From Deroplatys truncata (lineage: Eukaryota > Arthropoda > Insecta > Mantodea > Mantidae), in NCBI GenBank assembly GCA_030765065.1, contig CM060979.1, positions 21,977,001-22,041,000 of the forward strand: DNA of 64,000 bases. Reading direction: 5' to 3'. Below, piece after piece: positions 24,120 to 36,400 of the stretch. Under the pieces are notes generated by a model. That model was not told where the DNA came from, did not search any database, and saw only the letters and a program-made list of their open reading frames with translations. The position numbers were made by a program, and so were the translations under genes. How positions within the stretch are numbered: position 1 is the first letter of the stretch; the number at the start of each line of letters is the position of its first letter.

Positions 24120-24807
24120 TATACTGCTCATTTTGCCTGGCACCCTGGCCTTATGGCTCAGCTGAGCAGCCCTTGCTACCCTTAATCACCTATGATCCAT
24201 CCTCTCCCTCCTCCGTTTGCCCTTCTACCTTTCTTATCTCTCTTACTTTTCTAATCCATTTCTCCTTTACTTTCTTTAAGAACTCCCGCATATTCTTATT
24301 TTTCTTTTCTTTTTTTCTTGTTAACATTTTCATTACTACTATTTTTCCATCAATTGTTTCCCATTTTTCCTCCCATACCTTTTGTCTCCATTCTGCTAAT
24401 TCTTTGCATTCTGTCATATAATGCTCTGTGCTTTCACTACCTCCACATAGTTCACAAATTCCGCTTTTTCTGCCTCTTAGCCCTCTCAGGTACATTGATC
24501 CTGTTCTCATCCATGCAAACGCTTCTTTTTCAGCTCTATCATAATAATCCACATACCCTTCTGCTCCCCATTTCCTTTTTACTAATCTATAGAACCCTAG
24601 TGGTGATTTTTTATTCTCTAAGCTTCCCTAAATCTCTTGTCTTTCTATGTCCTCCACTCTGTTTCTTACTGTTATCCAGAAGCCGTTGCTATTTCTTTCT
24701 CCTGCTCTCCAAATATCTCCCATTGCTATCTTCTTCATAATTTTTTCTACCCCTGTCCACCAGCTATTTTTATTTTTCTTACTCTTTTGTTTCCATACAC
24801 ATAGAGA
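24120..24807 (-). mobile_element. LINE fragment, ORF2 C terminus
   Basis: The - strand frame 24190-24552 contains CELCGGSESTEHYMTEC, a CCHC-type knuckle typical of LINE ORF2 C termini, followed by a Lys/Glu-rich helix. Upstream residues (WMRTGSMYLRGLRGRK) also fit. It is interrupted at 24808 by the mariner. Confidence 0.7.
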
Positions 24808-24809
24808 TA

Positions 24810-26138
24810 CGAGGGTAATCCCAAAAGTAAGGTCTCCAATTTTTTTTAAAATACAAAGAAACTTTTATTGACATCAAATGGTACATAGTTTTGAAGCTTT
24901 AACATTTGTCTATTTTTCCATATAATCGTCATTTCGGTCAATGCATTTTTGTAGACGCTGTGGCAGTTTTTGTATGCCCATGTCATACCAGCTTGCCGCC
25001 ATGCTCTTGAAAAAGTGATGGACCTCATTTTTCGCTTCATCGTCGTCACCGAAGCGCCTTCCAGGCAAGTGTCCTTTCAACTTGGGAAACAAGTGGTAGT
25101 CACTGGGTGCTAAGTCCAGACTATAGGGTGGATGGGTGATGGTTTCCCATCCAAACTGTTGCAGAAGATTTATGGTTTGACGGGCGGTGTGGGGGCGAGC
25201 ATTGTCATGGAGAAGGCTTATGCCCTTGCTCAACATTCCTCTTCTATGGTTCTGAATTGCCCGTCTGAGTTTTTTTAATGTCTGACAATACCTGTCGGCA
25301 TTTATTGTTGTCCCAGGATCCATAAAGTCGACCAACAATATCCCCTTTCCATCCCAAAACAAGTTGTTATGACTTTACCGGCAGACTGTGTTCTCTTGAA
25401 TTTTTGCGGCTTGGGTGAACCGGAATGCCGCCACTCATGTGATTGTTGTTTGGTCTCATGTGTGAAGTGGAAAGCCCAGGTTTCATCACCCATGACTATT
25501 GAATCCAAAAGGTTGTCCTTTTCATCTGCATAGCATTGAAGAAATTGGCAGGAAGTTTCAGCTCGTTGCCTTTTGTAATCTTCTGTCAGCATTCTTGGGA
25601 CCCATCTTGCGCACACCTTCCGAAATTTCAACTCTTCAATCAAAGTCCGATGAATAATGCTTCGAGAAATCTCAGGAACAACAATGCAGAGCTCATCGAG
25701 AGTGATCCGCCGATCTTGAAGCACGATTTCTTCAACCTTAGCGATTGTTTCGTCAGAAATGGATGGTCTCCCGCTTCTTTCCTCATCATGAATTTCTGTG
25801 CGACCATTTGCAAATTTTCTACACCACTTGCGGACATTTTTGACATCCATACAAGACTCTCCATACACTTCCATCAACTGTCGATGAATTTCGACAGGTT
25901 TAACCCCTTTTGCACTCAAAAAGCGAATAACTGCGCGAACTTTGCACCTGGCGGTAGTGGCTAATGGGCGCTCCATTATAACTGGCTGCCAAGCCAAGAC
26001 TGTGGGCGCTAAGGGATGTGTGGTGGTTTCTGAAGAGAGTGGAGGGAGGAAGGAAAAAAACAGTATGGCCAACATCCACACAAACAGTTTCCCTGCGATC
26101 CCAGCACTTTGGAGACCTTACTTTTGAGATTACCCTCG
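24810..26138 (-). mobile_element. mariner transposon, near intact
   Basis: 28-bp TIRs (starting CGAGGGTAATCCCAAAAGTA) differ at one base and are flanked by TA at 24808-24809 and 26139-26140. Length 1329 bp is normal for mariner. Of the copies in the window this has the best-preserved ends and frame. It sits inside a LINE fragment in an intron of the zinc-finger gene, in antisense orientation. Confidence 0.93.
24910..25967 (-). pseudogene. mariner transposase with one frameshift
   Basis: The - strand frame starts MERPLATTARCKVRAVIRFL (ATG near 25975) and runs through the HTH domain and linker (RSGRPSIS) to VMGDETW, the first catalytic Asp. Near 25365 the frame slips in a short T-run and continues in a second frame with LLHDNARPHTA (second Asp) and YSLDLAPSDYHLF (third Asp, D34D spacing type). 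It ends at IDRNDDYMEK and a stop. The total is about 350 residues, the usual mariner length. One missing base is the only defect noticed. Confidence 0.85.
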
Positions 26139-26748
26139 TATGTCAATCTTACAGGTTTCAGGACAATGCTTAAGCGTAGAGATACAGCAGTAATGTAATG
26201 TTAACATAATGTAGCAGTTGAAGTGAGGCCATTCACAATGTAGCTGTGGGCATTAATGCATGGTCTTGACCTGAGTTTGTAGATCTGTAAATTGAATGCA
26301 GAAATCTTATGAATGTACTGCAAATTTCAATACGAATTACATAAGCCATATATACAGTAAGAAAATTGATGCAGTCTTTATAAATAAATAGGACATTGTG
26401 AAGCAAGCAAACAAACTTAAAATAGTGTTGCAGGCCACATGGAAGAACACCATGATTGTATAGTATATGGCATAAAATTTCATGTTGCAATCACGAGTTG
26501 TTCAGAAATTGGCAATGCTTGGAGAAAGAAATACTGAATTCTTTCTCCATGTACACAATGAGACTGGAGTTTGCATTACATAGCTCATTACGTGACTCTT
26601 TGTAATGCATCCATCAAATAAATATGTGTGCAAAGTATTGTGTTTATGCTGTGACTGCACTTACATTTAATTGTAAATGGGGCTTAACTCAATTTTCAGT
26701 AATTTAGAGTTGTGCCAGTGATGCATCCACTTGTGGCATGTATTTATA

Positions 26749-27643
26749 TGAGGGATGGTCAATAAAGACTGAGACTGTTTTTTTTTTCACAGTATTTATT
26801 ACTCCATTTCAATGTTGACATGATCTTTTTCAAAGTAGTCCCCTCCTACTTGAATGCACTTTTTATAGCGTCTCTGCCAATCCTCGAACATGTGGTGCAG
26901 GCCATTCTTTGTCAGGTCTTTGAGAATCACCTCACTTTTCCTCAGCACGCTTCAGTGCTCTCAAATCGAATGCCCCGGAGCTTTGCCTTTAGTGATGGGA
27001 ATAAAAAAGAAATCACAGCGGGCAAGATTGGGGTTATAAGGCAGATGCAGTACACAGGTGATGTTGAATTCCTGGACTTGATTTGCGATGTGAGGCCATG
27101 CGTTGTTGTGATGAAGTCGCCACCCATTCTGATGAAGTTCTGGATGTTTCCTTGCAATGTGCTCCCTCAGTGTAGCCAATACTGGCGTGTAGTATGCTGC
27201 TGTAACAGTAGTGTGAGGAAGAACAACAATTACAGCAGCTGTGTTGATGTTGACTTTATTCATAGCAGAAGCCGAAGCACCAGGCTCATCTTGCTTAGCA
27301 CAGAGGACTCGCCCTTCTTTGAAGTCCTTGAACCACCTAAACACTGTTGCACGAGATAGTGCATATTCACCGTATGCTTGCTTCAGCTTTTCCAAAGTTT
27401 CAGAGGCTGTATGATTTAAACAAAAGCAAAATTTTATTGCTCCTCTCGTGTCGAGTGGTATGCGAAATTCAAGTAGGGTCAACAATATACAGCATTACTA
27501 CCAACCTACCGATACAAGAGTGCTGCCATCTATGGACATTATACATGAAACCTCGCTATTTTCAAATATTCATGGTAGAGACAGGAAACTCTCAAGGAAG
27601 CTACAGGAAAAAATCAGTCTCAGTCTTTATTGATCAGCCCTCG
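26749..27643 (-). mobile_element. mariner element, internally deleted
   Basis: TIRs GAGGGATGGTCAATAAAGAC (left) and its near-complement TTTATTGATCAGCCCTCG (right), with TA at both margins. The - strand frame 26961-27485 has the N-terminal HTH (AYGEYALSRATVFRWFKDFK) joined to a C-terminal part (LHHNNAWPHIA, YNPNLARCDFFF). The region around the first catalytic Asp is missing, giving 895 bp instead of ~1.3 kb. Several residues of the DDD core are changed. Confidence 0.85.
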
Positions 27644-27954
27644 TACATTCTCATAACGTATTGTTTTTATCCCTTAATGAAATAATTTAGGCGATGCTAA
27701 TGACATCAAATTCAGGTAAAATGTTTGGGGTCAAGTGTGAATGAATTGAATAAATATTTATTTCTCGGTACTCACAATTACATAATTAAATTACATACAT
27801 TTTAGACTATAATAATAACACTTGAAAATATTAGGCTATTTGAGCTATAAATTCACTTCTTGGTTGCTTGGCTATGCTAATTTATGGTCTCAATACACAC
27901 AACTCCTGGTTTTCTGTGTATTGATGACCCACTGTCTACCTGTTTATATTATTC

Positions 27955-29270
27955 ATCTGTTTTATCTGCCTTTAGCCCCATCTTCTTCGTAGTTATTCTT
28001 AACCATTTGTTTTTGATCTTACCCAAATAGTTACCCATAGCTTTTATATTTTTATTCCCTTTTACAGTCAGAATCTTCCTTATTAATACTTCTCCATCAA
28101 AGTATTCACCATTTCTGTTGCCAAAATTGTTGTCTCCATGTTTTTGTTTGATTACAATATAATATCCGGTGAAAATCCATGTTCACTTCAGCACACATTG
28201 AACATTTTCCTATATCCTTGTCTTGCCTTATGCCTTTCAAGTTTCTAACTCCTGTTCTTGCCCATGCAAATCCTTCTCGTGTATTTATTGCATGTCTCTA
28301 TGTACTTTTCCCTCTCCTACTGTTTTATTTCCCTATATACCTAACCTCAAGGAGCTTTTCTCTCTTGTACTGCCAAAAATATCTTGTCTGTCAATATCTC
28401 CTAGCCTTAATTCTACTTGTTTTCACTTGTGTGATCTTACTTTTCTTTTATATATGGAAACATTCTTTGATAATATCGCTATTTTCTAGAATGGAAATTC
28501 TGTATAAATATTTCATAGCTCTTTTAAAAATTTTGATCCTGGTGGAGTAGTTACCAAGTTCTAGCTGTGCTGCCACATTTGGTGTGCTATCGGTAGACCT
28601 AAAACATATTTGCAAAAAATCTCTCTCCAGGCATCATCTACTCCCCATAACTCTGCCCCATGCAATATCTTGTTTTATACTGTGGCTGTATAAATTCTTT
28701 GAAGCCATTTGACATTTATGTCTGGCATTTTTTTTAAACACGATCTTATAACACTCTTGGTCATCTTACCTTTTGCTACAGACATCCTTTTGTGTTCTCT
28801 CCAACTTCCATTCAAACTTACTCCACGTAATCAAATCTCCTTAGAACTTCTATTTCTCTTCCATTTACCTGCCATTTCTCATCCTTGCGTAGTCGATAAC
28901 CTTTTTGAAAAACAACGTTTTTCATTTTCTTTTCATTTACTTTCAGTCTCCATTTTCTACAAAAATTCCTTACTCCCTTGATTGCTCTCCTCAGCCCTCT
29001 GCAAGTTATGGACCCAACTACTAAGTCATCTACAAACAATAGCCCTGGAATTTCTTTATTATTAATAATTGGCAAGTGGACCTTTGATCCAGGATTCATT
29101 TCTACTCTACCAATTATTAATAAAGTCCATATTACAAAAATATACCATCCTTGTTCTTTCCTGTTGTTGTTGATTCTCTTTGTGTTAAAACCACTGATTT
29201 TGATTTGGCACGTTTGCACGTCAATTCCCCTCTTTTTCATTTGTGAGTGCTTATACTGACACGTCTGTCT
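27955..29270 (-). mobile_element. LINE fragment including reverse transcriptase core
   Basis: The - strand frame 28818-29297 carries GLLFVDDLVVGS, the FADD-type catalytic motif of LINE reverse transcriptase, followed by KWRLKVNEKKMKN. Downstream (27955-28800) the same C-terminal tail sequence as in the 631-1645 fragment is present in broken form. Confidence 0.75.
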
Positions 29271-29483
29271 CCCTTCGCAACTGGCAAGCAATTCCATGGG
29301 GTCAAGTAAGTATACAGAGGGGAAGCATAATTTAAATGTATGATAAAGATAAAACAGATGTAAATAATACTCAGCTGCCTAATTTTAAGCTTATGCGGAA
29401 AGGTATGTTTTAATGTTTCTATAATTGATAGATACATACTTTTCATAATGTAATATTCTACCTATTCCTCATTTTTTCTCCAG

Positions 29484-29898
29484 GTTTCTTCTGGAAGCAA
29501 GTTTGGTTCGTCATCTAGACAGGAGAAGTGTTTTTATAGCTTATGGCTGTCGAATTTGTGGTTGCAGCCTTGAGTTTTACAATCGTTGTGCTTTGTTAGC
29601 ACATATACGTGGACACTCATCGCAATCTAGTGATGTCTCACCAACTGAACAGCTGAATAAACTACCTGAATGGAAGATGATCCTAGCACCACCGACAAGC
29701 TCTGAAAATGGAGACACAGCTGCCACAACTCAATCTCAGAGTGCTGCTGAACCAGATTCTCTGATACTCTCACCGGTTCCTCGAAGTAAACTTGATATTG
29801 GTCCGTTTGTACCAATACCAGTGGATGAGTTTGGCCGGCTTCTCAGCAAGAGCACATCAAAGGTCACAGAAGTCGAAAAGATATCACTAGGTGTTCAG
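29484..29898 (+). CDS. ZNF532/592/687-family zinc-finger protein, exon 2 of those seen
   Basis: Coding exon of 415 bp between a pyrimidine-rich acceptor (TTTTTTCTCCAG) and donor TTCAG|GTTAGA. The first base completes the split codon, and the exon ends in phase 0. It continues the previous finger with FLLEASLVRHLDRRSV and then has a C2H2 finger YGCRICGCSLEFYNRCALL..H (C-x2-C-x12-H-x3-H). This two-finger block closely resembles the conserved block of vertebrate ZNF532/592/687 (FLLEASL, RRSV, FYNKCSLL as I recall them) and is the main basis for the family call. The other half is a low-complexity acidic and Pro/Ser linker with IGPFVPIPVDEFGRLL, a possible short interaction motif. The 5.8-kb intron before it holds two mariner copies and two LINE fragments. 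Confidence 0.88.
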
Positions 29899-30134
29899 GT
29901 TAGAAATATTGAGTATGTTAACTTTATACAAAAATGTCCTGATAAATGTTTTGAAAATTGGAAATTTCTTAGTGGTTTTGTTTGTAGTGCTTCAATGTGA
30001 TTTTTCCAAGATACTTTTGAATCAAAAATGTTCCCTAGGAGTTTTGTTTTGAATTGTTTGTCTCAGATTTGTTTTCATGCACCGTAGATTTAGTTTCTGG
30101 ACTTTTCTTCAGGCTAAATATTTGAAATGTTGTT

Positions 30135-30820
30135 TTTTACTTTCTCCACCCATACCTAATAGGTAGAGAAGCTATTGCATTCCCCCAAAAGTTTGATATT
30201 CAGATTTCACCAGAAATACATGTTTTGAGGCACCCTGATTCCAAAATTATGCATTTTTAGAAAAAGGTATGTGTGTCTTTGGACAGTATAACTCAAAAAC
30301 AAAAATTAGTTAAATGCCAAACTGTGAATATAAGTTTAATATCTTCCAAAGATACAACATGAAGATTTTCAAGAAAATCATCCTACCCTAAGGTATCATT
30401 TACTTGGGAAATTTTTCAAAATTTTTGATTAAAATACCATAGATTTAAGATAAAATAAAATGTATATGTTGACTTTTCTGTGAATAGCTGTGAAGTCCTC
30501 TTCATTCTAAAGGAATTTTGTGTAATTTTGTTTAACTGATAAAGATTAAGAGATAGGCAAAATTGTACTCCACAAGAAATGTAGATCTCTTTAAAATGCA
30601 CAATTTATTTCAATAACTCTTTTTGTGACATCAGCCATTTGTGATATATCCGTTACTATTGGTTTGAATTTTTCCATGCATTTGTCATTTTTACTTTCTC
30701 TACTACGTATAGTAAGCAGGGGAAGTATTGTATTCCACCCAAAAATTCGATACCGAGATTTCACCAGAAATACATGTTTTGAGACCCCCCGAATCCAAAA
30801 AACGCATTTTTGGAAACATG

Positions 30821-30864
<44 letters not shown>

Positions 30865-32205
30865 TGTGTCTGTCTGTCTGTGAACAGCATAATTCAGAAA
30901 CGAACAGTCGGATAAACACCAAACTTGGTATTTAGGTTCAGTATCTTCCAGAGATGCAACACAAAGGTTTTCAAGAAAATCCCCCACCCAGATTACCCTT
31001 TACATGGAACATTTTTCAAAAATTTTAATTTTCTCAAAAATGGCTCTAACGATTTTGATTAAAATATCATATGTTTTAAGATATTTTTGTGACAAATAAA
31101 ACGTATATTTTGAATTTTCTGGGAATGTCTCCAAAACTATTCTTCATTGTGAACGACTTTTGCATAACTGGTAAACCATAAGAGATAGACAAAATGTTAC
31201 TACTCAAAAAATGTAGATTGCGTTAAAATACACAATTTATGTCATATACAGTTTTTTTGTTGAGTGAACCATTTTTTAGATATTGCTTGTTATTCCCTTA
31301 AATTTTTCAATACTTATTTTCTCAAATGGGAATTCGTTATTCATTTTTTTGTCTTGGATATGCAAAGAGTATTAATCTGTGGCAAAGAGAATGGTGCTGC
31401 ACCTAGCAACCAGCCATTAAGAGATATGTGTATGCTTAAAGGCTACTGTATTTCTATATTGCCCTTGCAAATACAAAACAAGGAGAACATAGTAGGCCTT
31501 AAGCGATAGTCAAATATTTTTAGAACTGGTCGCTATGTGTAAAATGTAATTCTCTTTGCATGTCAAAAGATCGTTTCTGAAAATGTTTATCTCGAGTAAT
31601 ATAAAATAGATGGAGAACAAGTGTTTGCAAAAATAGTTTGTACAAGAGTAGAGAAAGTCATGTGAGTGTAACACATCAGATTTTTTTGTCCTGGTAATGC
31701 AAGAGAATGGAATACTCCACATAGCAACCAGCTCTTAAAATATTTGACTATCGCTTAAAGCCTAGCAATTCCCCTTGCATCTACAAGAAAATTAGCAATA
31801 AGATTAACATCTCGATATCTCGATTAACATGAAGCATATGGAGAATAAGCGTTTGTAAAAATAGTTTGTATAGGAGTAGATAAAGCCATGTGAGTGTAAC
31901 ACATCAAATTTTTTAAAAGTGCTGTCACTATTCTTTTGTTTCTTGTGTTGTCATGGGAAGAGTGTGGAATTTAAAGTTCAGCATAAACCACTGGCTTTTA
32001 AACATCTGACTATCAATTCAGTTTCCTCAACTCCCCCTGTAGACACTACAAAATGTGTAATGAAACTATTTCTGCAAAGATTTCTCTTGATTAACATGAA
32101 GCAGATAAAAAATAAGCTTTCATAAGAATATTTTGTAGAAGCTGTGCGGAGATAAACAAGAGTGTGTAGAAAAGCCATGTAAATGTAAAACATTAATTTT
32201 TATTA
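30135..32205 (-). repeat. RepA old subfamily, split by a young RepA
   Basis: Old-type body 30135-30690 (TTTACTTTCTCCACCCATAC and so on) and old-type tail 31913-32205 are separated by a young - copy. The old copy at 60233-60835 shows the uninterrupted version of the junction (GTCATTTATTTAAAGTGCT), so the insertion lies in a T-run. Confidence 0.75.
30691..31912 (-). repeat. RepA copy 8 (young), two head modules
   Basis: From TTACTTTCTCTACTACGTATAG at 30691. It has a long uninterrupted TG run at 30825-30861 and a first head ending ACACATCAGATTTTTTT near 31686. A second head module, GTCCTGGTAATGCAA to GTGTAACACATCAAATTTTT, covers 31688-31912. Confidence 0.82.
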
Positions 32206-32547
32206 CTAATAGTCCTCAAATTGTTGTGATTCCATTTTACTAATAGATACAGAACCTTTTCCATTGATGCCTTTGGATTTGTGTATTTATGGTGATGACG
32301 TCCACATAACCATATCATCTGCTAAAAGGGCTGTCTTTATTTCTGCACTTGATATGCTGAAGGAAGATCATTAATGCAAACGTTAAACAGAGTTGTGTTC
32401 AGTACTGCACCCTGTGGGAGGCTCAATTTTATTTGTCAGTATACCTAGCACAGATGCTGGGAAGGTAACTGAGGATCCACTTTAACATGTTCTTTCGAAC
32501 ACCTAGGGTGGGTTTCACCAACCGATGTTAAAACATGCTTTAACACC

Positions 32548-33055
32548 TTAACATCATTTTTAGCAGATCTGTATATGAGCCACCTGTAAACATTAGTGAC
32601 AAAAACCTTCCCTTACATTTACAAAATTTGGTTCATATACATGGATGATATTTTCGCTATAATTCCATACAAATTCAAAGATGATGCATTGAAATTACTT
32701 AACCTACAAGATAAATATGTTAAATTTACTTGTGAAATAGAAAAGCAAGGAGTGTTACCTTTCTTAGATCTAAAAATCATGAAAGATGAAAATATTTAAA
32801 ACTTGGTATTTATAGAAAACACATATGGGGACAATTACATTAAGAAGAATAAATACAATTCAATTTCTCATCAATTTGTGGTCTTCAGAAGTTAAATACA
32901 CAGACTCTACAGTGTACCACTAGATCAAGAATATCATCATAGTTTAGAAATGCAATAATTTTGAAACAACTTTGATAAAAAAGTTCAAACGAAATTTGAA
33001 AAACAAAGAACTAAAACAACTGATCATATTAAAGGAAACAAATAATAAAGATTTG
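32548..33055 (+). mobile_element. Penelope-like element fragment, reverse transcriptase
   Basis: + strand residues IYMDDIFAIIPYKFKDDALKL and then GVLPFLDLKIMKDE correspond to the catalytic YxDD box and the motif following it in Penelope reverse transcriptases. They align with YVDDIFGIVPKKLSEDALKL in the copy at 48336. Stops appear after 32799, and RepA cuts the fragment at 33055. Confidence 0.75.
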
Positions 33056-33427
33056 ACTACACAAAAGATATAGATCGCGTTAAACTACACAATTTATGTC
33101 ACATGCATTTTTTTTGTTGAGTGAACCATTTTCAAGATATTGCTTGTTATTCCCTTAAATTTTCCAATACATATACTTTTTCTCAAATGGGAGTTCATTA
33201 TTCTTTTTTGTCCTGGACATGCAAAGAGAATGGAATACTCCACATAGCAACCAGCTGTTAAAATATTTGACTATCGCTTCAAGCCTACCAATTCCCCTTG
33301 CATCTACAAGAAAATTAGCAATAAGATTTAACATCTCTATTAACATGAAGCATATGGAGAATAAGCATTTGTAAAAATAGTTTGTACAAGAGTAGAGAAA
33401 GTCATGTGAGTGTAACAAATCATATTT
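33056..33427 (-). repeat. RepA copy 9, partial (head side only)
   Basis: Contains ACACAAAAGATATAGATCGC through GTAGAGAAAGTCATGTGAG and AACAAATCATATTTTTT. The body with the CA run is absent. Confidence 0.75.
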
Positions 33428-33755
33428 TTTTCTTTCTTCTTTTCTTTTCATTTTTGTAGCAATTTTTGTCCATTTTATCCCATTTGTTCTCCCACACTTT
33501 TTGTTTCTATTTGTTAGTGCCTTACATTGTCATGTAATATTGTGTACTTTTCCTTCTACCACATAATTTCCAAATTCTTTTAACCCTCTCAAGTACAGTG
33601 ATACCCTTTTCATTCACCTAATCCTTCCCTTTCCTGTCTGCTACAATGGTTAATGTACCCTTTGCTTCCCCACTCTCCTTTTATTAACCTATAGAACCTT
33701 AGTGATTTTTAGTCTTCTAAGCTTCCCAAACTTCTTTTCTGTATGTTCATTTCAC
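33428..33755 (-). mobile_element. LINE fragment (same family as 24120)
   Basis: The nucleotide pattern parallels 24300-24620 on the - strand (pieces around CATTTTATCCCATTTGTTCT and CTCTCAAGTACAGTGATACC). It is too decayed for an open frame. Confidence 0.5.
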
Positions 33756-34344
33756 TGGGGGGTGTCAAAAAATAATGGTGTAGAACAACAAGCTGATCAT
33801 TTTTCAAAAAGAAACCATGTCTGGAAAAGCACGGTTTGGAAGCTGTAGAGTATCAAAGTTTGTAAATGGTGGGTGTCACACTTTATTCAGATTCTTTTTG
33901 GCAAGTGGTGTGGGTGCTGCACACATAAAGATAACTTGTGGCATGTTGTCCATAACCAGCAGCTTAATCCACACCATTTTTAGAAAGTCCAGACATACAA
34001 GAGGAGAACTAACCATGACGAGATCAGTTTGTGCAGTGGTATTTACAACAGTGCATACTCCAGCCCAACTTCTGACCTTAGTGCTATTCACTGATGAATG
34101 CGCTTTCACTAGAGACATTTTAAACTTACACAGCATGCATGTTTGAGCAGAAGAAAATCAGCATGGGTATTATTCGAAGTCATCAACACAAGTTCAGTAT
34201 TAACTATGGGCTGGATTAATTGGTGACAATATCACTGGGCTGTATCTGCTGCTTGAGGCAGTATTTTAATGCCTAAATGATACTAATTGTATTTTTTATT
34301 AATTAAATTTAATATCAGCCCACCTAGAAAACAATATGTATATA

Positions 34345-35512
34345 CAGTAGAATCTCGTTAGTACGTTTTTGCAGGGACCTAAGTATTTGGACGTCATAGG
34401 CGGGAAAACGTGTTAACGAAAATGCAAAATCTGCAATTTAAGAATATAGGTAATAAAAATCTAATAATTACTACGTCTCCATGGGCAATTTAAATCGATT
34501 TTGAGTACAATTTCATACTAAATACGATCCGCGTTTCCATGTTAAATTCAATATGTTTAAATGGATTTGGATACACAAAGCCTGAGAATAAATAATTTAA
34601 GCTTTTATTTTGGTCAACTTGGATTTTTTAGGTTATGGATGTTTTTGACAAAATAAATTGCGAATTGTGGAAGCGGCAATAGTGGTTTTGCTGTGTGTTT
34701 TATTACACACGTGATAACAATTTCTGCTAAAAAAGAAAACATTATGAGCGTGCATCGTGTTACGAGTATACAATAGACGATATTATCTTTGGTGTATACA
34801 AGACGATTTGAATACGGAGGTGTTTCCATGCAACAAATTTCGTTCTGGTCCTCTTCTGATCCTATTTTCCAAGAGAAAAGTTTTGTTTTAGTATTTTTCG
34901 CTTCTTTAAAAGCAGTTTCAATCAATTTAGGTTTGCTAACAATCGTGTTTAAGGTTGATGGAACTTCCGCACTATATCGACATGTTTTATATTTGGATTG
35001 TGATTACATCAAGGATTTTCAGCTTTTCACTGTTGGTTATTTACCTACTACACTTTCTTTTTTTCATTGTAAATGAAAAGTTAAAATACAATCTACGGTT
35101 GTTTGGTCATCACTCAACATTAGAAACTATTGTTAGCGTTTACCGCGTTTACCACGCCAAGGTAAAGCATTCTCTATCCCGCCCACAGAAATCGTGTCAC
35201 ACAAGTATTTAAATGCATGCATGTGATTGGCTGCCGATATCCACCCCGTGACCAAGGATTGACTAAAGTAGCAAATGAGGACGTCAAACTATGAACGTGT
35301 TATAATAAACGCCTACTCCCACTGTACCGATCAAGGATTGGCCAAAACAGCGAATGAGGACGTCAAAATTCAAACGTAGTAGGCGGGACCGGGAAAACGC
35401 ACTAAGCAAACATTATTTATTATATTTGGTGATTTGGTACCGGGACTTTTATAATTCAACGTAATACACGGGAAAACGTGTTAATGAGGAACGTGCTAAC
35501 GAGATTCCGCTG
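34345..35512. mobile_element. pogo/Tigger-type non-autonomous element
   Basis: Starts CAGTAGAATCTCGTTAGTAC at 34345 and ends with the complement, CTAACGAGATTCCGCTG, at 35512. TA lies on each side (34343-34344 and 35513-35514). The CAGT-rGAAtCTCGTTA terminus and TA target are typical of Tigger elements. No transposase was recognised in its 1168 bp. Confidence 0.8.
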
Positions 35513-35639
35513 TAATTATTATATAAATTGTATGTAAAGTCATTGTAAGTACTTATTTTTATTGTAAATGTATTGATTAGTAATATGTAAATGTTTATAT
35601 ACTCTAATAGTGCAAAAACTGTGAGAATACTATGTTTTA

Positions 35640-36400
35640 GGATGTTAATAATGAGGCAATAATGTAATTTTGGTGACAATAATGTGTTTGGAGTTTTAAA
35701 AGTACTGGTTATGAAATAGATCGGCAATAACGTAATTTCGCTTACAGTTTGAATTAGCCAATCAAAAGTAAAGAAAGATTTTTAGTTTGAATACTAAAAT
35801 TCTATTGGACTAGAATTAGCCAATAAGAGAATGGCATTACCCAAGCTAAATGTTTTCACCGTTGAATCTAGTCAGTCTTGGACAAGATGTAGTACAGAGC
35901 AGACATGAAAGTCTCGGGCAAGATGTAGTGAACAGCAGATGTAGTGGTCTCGGACAAGATGTAGTACAGAGCAGACGTGAAAGTCTCGGGCAAGATATTA
36001 GACAGAGCAGACGTGAAAGTCGTGGTAAAAAAATGTTGTAAAGTATAAATGATAAAATTTGTGTTCATCGCCAAAAATGTATTAAGTGCTCACAGTTTTA
36101 TTTTATAAAGTGTTGTGTTTATAAAATGTGCATATACGAAGTGAAATAAAAAGAAGTAAAAAAATTAAAAAGTAAATTGTGTGGCGTCTTATAATTTGAG
36201 TCTTATCACAACCCTACAAGAACTCGTGTTTCTATAGTGCGACTGAAAGCAGCCGAGGCAAATAACTTTAATAATATTACGTAAAAACAATCATCACCTT
36301 CACTATAAAGTTTGGCGTCCTAAAAATCAAACATCAAAGTGTACCTTCATTACGTAACCTTAGTAATATTTATGTAACCAAAAACCTACCGCAAATTGAT
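35640..36400. mobile_element. LTR-like segment with 36-bp tandem repeats
   Basis: Contains TTCTATTGGACTAGAATTAGCC, four 36-bp repeats, a poly(A)-signal-like AATAAAAAG at 36145, and TGGCGTC after it, a possible primer-binding start. The sequence at 63560-63990 on the opposite strand has the same order of landmarks, which suggests a shared LTR retrotransposon family. No LTR ends, gag or pol were seen. Confidence 0.35.
35875..36018 (+). repeat. 36-bp tandem repeat, four units
   Basis: Units start GTCTTGGACAAGATGTAGTA or GTCTCGGGCAAGATGTAGTG and repeat at exactly 36 bp (35875, 35911, 35947, 35983). A partial fifth unit follows. Because 36 is a multiple of 3, the frame stays open, but I do not regard it as coding. 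Confidence 0.85.
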
